A stretch of DNA of 64,000 nucleotides from the NCBI GenBank assembly GCA_913045325.1, contig CAJWPZ010000003.1:51505-115504 (forward strand), written 5' to 3'. Below are positions 59,625 to 64,000 of this stretch, one piece after another. Every line of letters starts with the position of its first letter. Within the stretch, counting starts at the first letter, position 1. The notes below the pieces were generated by a model that was not told the DNA's origin, searched no databases, and saw only the letters and a list, made by a program, of their open reading frames with translations. The translations under genes and the position numbers were made by a program. Origin of the DNA: an uncultured Flavobacteriaceae bacterium. GTDB taxonomy: Bacteria; Bacteroidota; Bacteroidia; Flavobacteriales; Flavobacteriaceae.

Positions 59625-60266
59625 ATGAGCTTACGCATAACTATTGTACTGTTTTTTTTGCTGCAATTTTGCCATGGGCAAGATATTGCTGTTTTAAAAT
59701 ATGGCGGCGGCGGTGATTGGTACAGCAACCCATCTGCCCTAGAAAACTTAGCTGCTTTTTGTAATAAAGAGCTGAATACCACCTTGAGCCCTACTCCAAA
59801 AATTGTGGCTCCAAATAGCATCGATATTTTTGAATACCCATTTTTGCACATGACAGGCCACGGAAATGTAGTGTTCTCTGAGCAAGATGTAGAAAACCTA
59901 AGGGCATACCTAAACAGTGGTGGGTTTTTACATATTGATGATAACTACGGAATGGATCAATACGTGAGGGGAGAAATTTCTAAACTATTTCCAAACCAAG
60001 AACTAAAAGAGCTGGCTGTTAATCATCCCATATTTTCAACTGCTTTTAAATTTCCAAAAGGCTTGCCCAAAATACACGAGCATGATAAAGCTAGAGCACA
60101 GGGGTTTGTTATAGAAAAACAAGGAAGAATTGTACTGCTGTACACCTTTGAGAGTGATCTTGGAGATGGCTGGGAAGACAAAGAAATGCACAATGACCCA
60201 GACCAGGTGCGGCTAATGGCCCTGCGTATGGGTGCCAATATTATTAAATACGCCTTTGAGCATTAA
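59625..60266 (+). CDS. DUF4159 domain-containing secreted protein
   Basis: Signal peptide; IAVLKYGGGGDWYSNPSALENLAAFC; GHGNVVFSEQDVENLRAYLNSGGFLHIDDNYGMD. Confidence 0.88.
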   Translation: MSLRITIVLFFLLQFCHGQDIAVLKYGGGGDWYSNPSALENLAAFCNKELNTTLSPTPKIVAPNSIDIFEYPFLHMTGHGNVVFSEQDVENLRAYLNSGGFLHIDDNYGMDQYVRGEISKLFPNQELKELAVNHPIFSTAFKFPKGLPKIHEHDKARAQGFVIEKQGRIVLLYTFESDLGDGWEDKEMHNDPDQVRLMALRMGANIIKYAFEH

Positions 60267-60269
60267 CAA

Positions 60270-60779
60270 GTGGCCGAGCAACTCACACATAACAGTACTC
60301 ATTTTACAGCAGTAAAAACACCTACGGTACTTGTATGTGATGGTGTTACTAGCCCTGCTAATATTGGCGGGCTCTTTAGACTCTGTGACAGCTTTGGAGT
60401 AGATAAAGTCTATTTCTGTAACACAAAGGTAGATCTTAGCAGCCCTAGAATTAAAAGAACATCTAGAAGCACACACCAATTGGTGAGCTACAAAGATGAT
60501 CTGGACACCCTTGCCGTATTAAAACACCTTCTAAAACAAGGGTACACCCCCCTAGCCCTAGAATTAACCACTAAAAGCCAGACTCTGGAAGATCTACTGA
60601 TTATAGATAAAAAACCTCTTGCCCTTTTTATTGGTAATGAAAAAACGGGCATTTCTGCCAAAGTGCTAGCCCACATTGATACTCATTTACACATACCAAT
60701 GCAAGGAAATAATAGTAGCATGAACGTTACCCATGCCGCCGCTGTTGGCCTATATGCCCTTTCATTAAAAACCAAATAA
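60270..60779 (+). CDS. TrmH/SpoU family RNA methyltransferase
   Basis: GTG start; VTSPANIGGLFRLCDSFGVDKVYF; LFIGNEKTGIS; IPMQGNNSSMNVTHAAAVGLYAL. Confidence 0.93.
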   Translation: MAEQLTHNSTHFTAVKTPTVLVCDGVTSPANIGGLFRLCDSFGVDKVYFCNTKVDLSSPRIKRTSRSTHQLVSYKDDLDTLAVLKHLLKQGYTPLALELTTKSQTLEDLLIIDKKPLALFIGNEKTGISAKVLAHIDTHLHIPMQGNNSSMNVTHAAAVGLYALSLKTK

Positions 60780-60846
60780 ATTTAATGTATATAATCTACC
60801 CTCTAGGTAGTATCTTTATAAACCAAACTAGCAAAACACAGACCAT

Positions 60847-62025
60847 TTGTTTGATCATTTATTACAAAAAGAGGTACAAGATTATATCAAGGAATTTAAG
60901 CAAGAGCTGTCACGCCTTGCCTTCTCGGGTAGCCCTTTTACTGAGGTGAGCACCAAAGAGCTTTTGCAACAAATAGAAAGCAGACAAAAAGCAAAAGCAA
61001 AACTACCTACTTGGTTTAACACCCCAAATATTATATATCCTGCAAAACTGCATCTGGAGCAAACCTCATCTGAGGCAACAGCCACATACAAGCAAAACAT
61101 TGTTAAGGGCAAAACCCTTGCAGATATTACAGGCGGCTTTGGAATAGATAGTTATTATTTTGCGCAAACATTTGAGCAAGTACATCATTTTGAAATACAA
61201 CAGCACCTTTGCGATGTTGTAACTCACAATTTGAAACATTTGCCAAATAAAAGTTTTAAAAGCCAATTAAAAGACGGCCTAAAGGCAATTGAAAACAAAA
61301 CTTTTGATGTTATATACGCAGATCCATCTAGGCGTCATGATAGTAAAGGAAAGGTGTTTTTTCTAGAAGATTGCGAGCCAAACATACCAAAAAATCTAGA
61401 TTACCTATTGCAAAGATGTACTACATTACTTGTAAAAACCTCTCCAATGCTAGACATTTCGGTTGCCATAAAGGCCCTTGATAATGTTGCTGAAATACAT
61501 ATTATTGCCTTGCAAAATGAGGTAAAAGAAGTGTTATGGACACTAGGTAAAGGGCATACAAAAACCCCAGAAATACACACGGTAAACATCACCAAAGCAG
61601 GGACACAAAAATTTACATTTTCATGGAACAGCCCTGCTCAAATTAGCCTTAGTACTCCTCTAAGCTACCTATATGAGCCTAATGCAGCAATTCTAAAAAG
61701 TGGCGCCTTTAACCATATGTGCGGCGCTTTTAAGGTATTGAAGTTGCACAAACACTCTCATCTGTACACCAGCCAAGACCTTGTTGATTTTCCTGGCAGG
61801 AGATTTAAAATTGAGAAGGTGGTGCCCTACTCAAAAAAGCAAATGCGCTCTAGTATTGATTTTGATAAAGCAAACATTAGCACAAGAAATTTTCCAGAGA
61901 CTGTGGCTAGATTACAAGAAAAATGGAAGCTACAACAAGGGGGTGCTCGGTATTTGTTTTTTACAACTATTGAAAATGATAAAAAAATAGTATTAATTTG
62001 CTCAAAAATTATTGATGAAATATAA
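60847..62025 (+). CDS. class I SAM-dependent methyltransferase with THUMP-like C-terminal domain
   Basis: TTG start; ADITGGFGIDSYYFAQTFEQVHHFEI; VIYADPSRRHDSKGKVFFLEDCEPNI. Confidence 0.85.
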   Translation: MFDHLLQKEVQDYIKEFKQELSRLAFSGSPFTEVSTKELLQQIESRQKAKAKLPTWFNTPNIIYPAKLHLEQTSSEATATYKQNIVKGKTLADITGGFGIDSYYFAQTFEQVHHFEIQQHLCDVVTHNLKHLPNKSFKSQLKDGLKAIENKTFDVIYADPSRRHDSKGKVFFLEDCEPNIPKNLDYLLQRCTTLLVKTSPMLDISVAIKALDNVAEIHIIALQNEVKEVLWTLGKGHTKTPEIHTVNITKAGTQKFTFSWNSPAQISLSTPLSYLYEPNAAILKSGAFNHMCGAFKVLKLHKHSHLYTSQDLVDFPGRRFKIEKVVPYSKKQMRSSIDFDKANISTRNFPETVARLQEKWKLQQGGARYLFFTTIENDKKIVLICSKIIDEI

Positions 62026-62581
62026 TTTGTTATTGGCACTACTTTTTATGTACTGCCTAGGTGCTGCTCAAAGCAGTTGTGATTATAAAATAAATGTAGA
62101 TACCCAGCAGGAGGTTTTTCAATTAACCCAAGAATCACTTATTGACTTTACCGTAGGAGAGAAAAAAACAATATTTGTTTATTTCTCACTCATGAAACAG
62201 GACAGTGTAAAATCTGTGGTGCTTAGTATTTCTTTAAACAGTCAAGAAATACCGCCGCTTATTTGCTACGATAAAAAAAGCAGACTTTCTTTCAAACTTG
62301 AAGATGGTACCTATGTCTCTGCACCCTACCTTGGAGTTGATGTTTGCGCAAGGCAAACCAAGGCAGAAAACACGATGCATAACAGCACTAGCGAGGCTTC
62401 TTTTTATCTTGACTCTCTTGCCCAAAAGAGGCTATCTACATCTGCTATAGAAAGTTTGCGTATAGGGTCTGTAAACACAAATTTTGATCTAAAACTTATA
62501 GAGGTTATAAGTAATGAGCAGCTAGCAAACCCAATTTACCCAAAAGAGTTTTTTATAAATAACCTGCCTTGTATTGAATAA
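62012..62581 (+). CDS. hypothetical secreted protein
   Basis: Signal peptide (LLLALLFMYCLGAAQ); no family recognised; overlaps the upstream CDS end by 14 nt. Confidence 0.55.
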   Translation: MMKYNLLLALLFMYCLGAAQSSCDYKINVDTQQEVFQLTQESLIDFTVGEKKTIFVYFSLMKQDSVKSVVLSISLNSQEIPPLICYDKKSRLSFKLEDGTYVSAPYLGVDVCARQTKAENTMHNSTSEASFYLDSLAQKRLSTSAIESLRIGSVNTNFDLKLIEVISNEQLANPIYPKEFFINNLPCIE

Positions 62582-62668
62582 TAAATACTCCTTTGATTTG
62601 AGTATGAGATACCTACTAAAATACTCGAATTTATTTCTTTAAATTATTTAAAAAATGTTGTTTTTAGT

Positions 62669-62699
62669 TTGCACGAATGTTTTTTAAAAATTACATTTG
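62669..62699 (+). promoter_or_regulatory. Bacteroidota-type promoter for the tRNA cluster
   Basis: TTTG (TTG 62669-62671), 20-nt spacer, TACATTTG (62692-62699) matching TAnnTTTG; tRNA-Ser begins 32 nt downstream. Confidence 0.7.
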
Positions 62700-62730
62700 C
62701 ACTCGCAATTTTAATTATTTTAATTGCAAA

Positions 62731-62819
62731 GGAGAGGTGCCTGAGTGGCCGAAAGGAGCGGTTTGCTAAATCGTCGTACCCTAACAAGGGTACCCAGGGT
62801 TCGAATCCCTGTCTCTCCG
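62731..62819 (+). tRNA. tRNA-Ser (GCT)
   Basis: GGAGAGG...TCTCTCC acceptor pairing, long variable arm (GTACCCTAACAAGGGTAC), anticodon loop TTGCTAA, GGTTCGAATCC T-arm. Confidence 0.96.
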
Positions 62820-62882
62820 CTAAGTAACCGAATATTTTAAATTTCGGTTTCATTGACATAGTACAGTATAAAAGATAAGTCA

Positions 62883-62957
62883 CGGGGTGTAGCGTAGCCC
62901 GGTTATCGCGCCACGTTTGGGACGTGGAGGCCGCAGGTTCGAATCCTGCCACCCCGA
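62883..62957 (+). tRNA. tRNA-Pro (TGG)
   Basis: CGGGGTG/CACCCCG acceptor, CCACG-TTTGGGA-CGTGG anticodon arm, CAGGTTCGAATCCTG T-arm. Confidence 0.97.
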
Positions 62958-62974
62958 CTTTTTTTTATTGCTAC

Positions 62975-63048
62975 GGGCTCGTAGCTCAGCTGGATAGAGC
63001 ACCTCCCTTCTAAGGAGGCGGTCACAGGTTCGAATCCTGTCGGGCTCA
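62975..63048 (+). tRNA. tRNA-Arg (TCT)
   Basis: GGGCTCG/CGGGCTC acceptor with two G-U pairs, CCTCC-CTTCTAA-GGAGG anticodon arm, ACAGGTTCGAATCCTGT T-arm. Confidence 0.97.
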
Positions 63049-63054
63049 CAATTA

Positions 63055-63077
63055 ATCTCCTTTTGGAGATTTTTTTG
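63055..63077 (+). terminator. intrinsic terminator after the tRNA cluster
   Basis: ATCTCC-tttt-GGAGAT followed by TTTTTTG; 6-bp stem. Confidence 0.7.
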
Positions 63078-63133
63078 TTTACACCCTACCCACTCAAATT
63101 TTATAAAACCTACCAATTAGTAATTTTGTTAAG

Positions 63134-63141
63134 TATCTTTG
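63134..63141 (+). promoter_or_regulatory. -7 promoter element for kdsA
   Basis: TATCTTTG matches TAnnTTTG 18 nt upstream of the ATG; no clear -33 TTG. Confidence 0.45.
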
Positions 63142-63158
63142 CAGAATAAACTACCGTT

Positions 63159-63977
63159 ATGCAACTATCTCAAATACCCAATATACAACACACCAAGGCT
63201 AACAACTTTTTTTTACTTGCTGGCCCCTGCGCCATTGAGGGTGAGGATATGGCCATGCGTATTGCAGAAAGAGTATTAGAGATTAGCAATAAACTTGAAA
63301 TCCCGTACATCTTTAAAGGAAGTTTTAAAAAAGCAAACAGATCTCGTATAGATAGTTTTACGGGTATTGGAGATGAAAAAGCCTTAAAAATATTACGCAA
63401 GGTCTCAGAAACATTTAAAATACCAACGGTTACAGATATACATCAGGCAAGTGATGCAGCAATGGCAGCAGCCTATGTAGATGTATTGCAAATTCCTGCT
63501 TTTTTGGTACGCCAAACAGATTTGGTGGTGGCCGCAGCAAAAACCGGAAAAGTAGTAAATCTTAAAAAAGGACAATTTATGAGTCCTGAGGCTATGCGAC
63601 ATGCGGTACAGAAAGTAAAAGATACAGGAAGCGATAAGGTATGGATTACAGATAGAGGTACCATGTTTGGATACCAGGATATGGTGGTAGACTTTAGAGG
63701 CATACCCACTATGAAACAGTACGCTCCAGTAATTTTGGACGTTACTCATAGCCTGCAGCAACCCAACCAAAGCATTGGCGTTACAGGAGGAAGACCCGAG
63801 ATGATAAGCACCATTGCTCGCGCAGGTATTGCAACGGGCGCAGATGGACTGTTTATAGAAACTCATTTTGATCCTGCAAATGCAAAGAGTGATGGCGCTA
63901 ATATGCTAGATATAGCCAATCTTGAAAAGCTACTTACAGATCTTGTTGCCATTAGAAAAACAGTAAATACTCTATAA
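63159..63977 (+). CDS. kdsA: 3-deoxy-8-phosphooctulonate synthase
   Basis: LLAGPCAIEGEDMAMRIAERV; YIFKGSFKKANRSRIDSFTGIGDEKALKIL; VTDIHQASDAAMAA; DVTHSLQQPNQSIGVTGGRPEMI. Confidence 0.97.
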   Translation: MQLSQIPNIQHTKANNFFLLAGPCAIEGEDMAMRIAERVLEISNKLEIPYIFKGSFKKANRSRIDSFTGIGDEKALKILRKVSETFKIPTVTDIHQASDAAMAAAYVDVLQIPAFLVRQTDLVVAAAKTGKVVNLKKGQFMSPEAMRHAVQKVKDTGSDKVWITDRGTMFGYQDMVVDFRGIPTMKQYAPVILDVTHSLQQPNQSIGVTGGRPEMISTIARAGIATGADGLFIETHFDPANAKSDGANMLDIANLEKLLTDLVAIRKTVNTL

Positions 63978-64000
63978 TACTTTTTACAGGGCTACTGCCC

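Noticed and set aside
62644-63116. ORFs on the minus strand (62644-62952 and 62880-63116) with MAGFEPAASTSQTWRDNRATLHP and PDRIRTCDRLLRREVLYPAELRAR
   Set aside because: They are antisense translations of the tRNA genes, a well-known spurious ORF class.
63405-63866. 153-aa antisense ORF in kdsA
   Set aside because: Shadow ORF of a highly conserved enzyme; Cys-rich antisense composition, no family.
1-64000. CRISPR arrays, transposases, integrases, toxin-antitoxin pairs, restriction systems, phage modules
   Set aside because: None recognised in the ORF translations and no regularly spaced direct repeats were seen by eye; a tool-based repeat search was not possible.

Overview
The window looks like an ordinary chromosomal segment of a low-GC Flavobacteriaceae-type (Bacteroidota) genome. 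It is densely packed with core genes on both strands. I saw no CRISPR array, transposase, integrase, phage module, rRNA or recognisable defence island. Gene order: methylmalonyl-CoA mutase (small-subunit 3' end, large subunit); parA-parB-DUF5683-dapB-lepB-WbqC; EEP nuclease-rhomboid-rhomboid-mutL-small membrane protein-ribH-TPR protein (minus strand); recF-lipoprotein-DUF721; ndk; nrnA-like-gldI-cyclophilin/FKBP fusion; pepD; DUF3810; two amidohydrolases; SpoU-family RNA methyltransferase; relA/spoT; fur-purA-OstA-like; class III aminotransferase; TPR protein; two tandem DUF368 genes-aroE; DUF349; methyltransferase; GH3/beta-lactamase fusion; Fe-S redox gene group-MlaD/MCE-amidase; lptD-ridA; tamB; tsaD-rsmE-DUF4159-trmH-like-class I methyltransferase; tRNA-Ser, tRNA-Pro, tRNA-Arg; kdsA. 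The strongest unexplained sequence signal is a perfect, spacer-less 40-bp palindrome inside a methyltransferase gene (41198-41237). Other points worth checking: a conserved-looking Fe-S/HAD redox group, domain fusions (cyclophilin+FKBP, GH3+beta-lactamase, DUF5684-like+LepB), an amidohydrolase lacking its metal motif, tandem PopT-family genes, two envelope genes with no canonical start codon in the right place, a 14/16 parS-like site, a structured fur leader, and a possibly leaderless nrnA transcript. I found no clearly new multi-gene system. All family assignments are from reading the translations; no database search was run.
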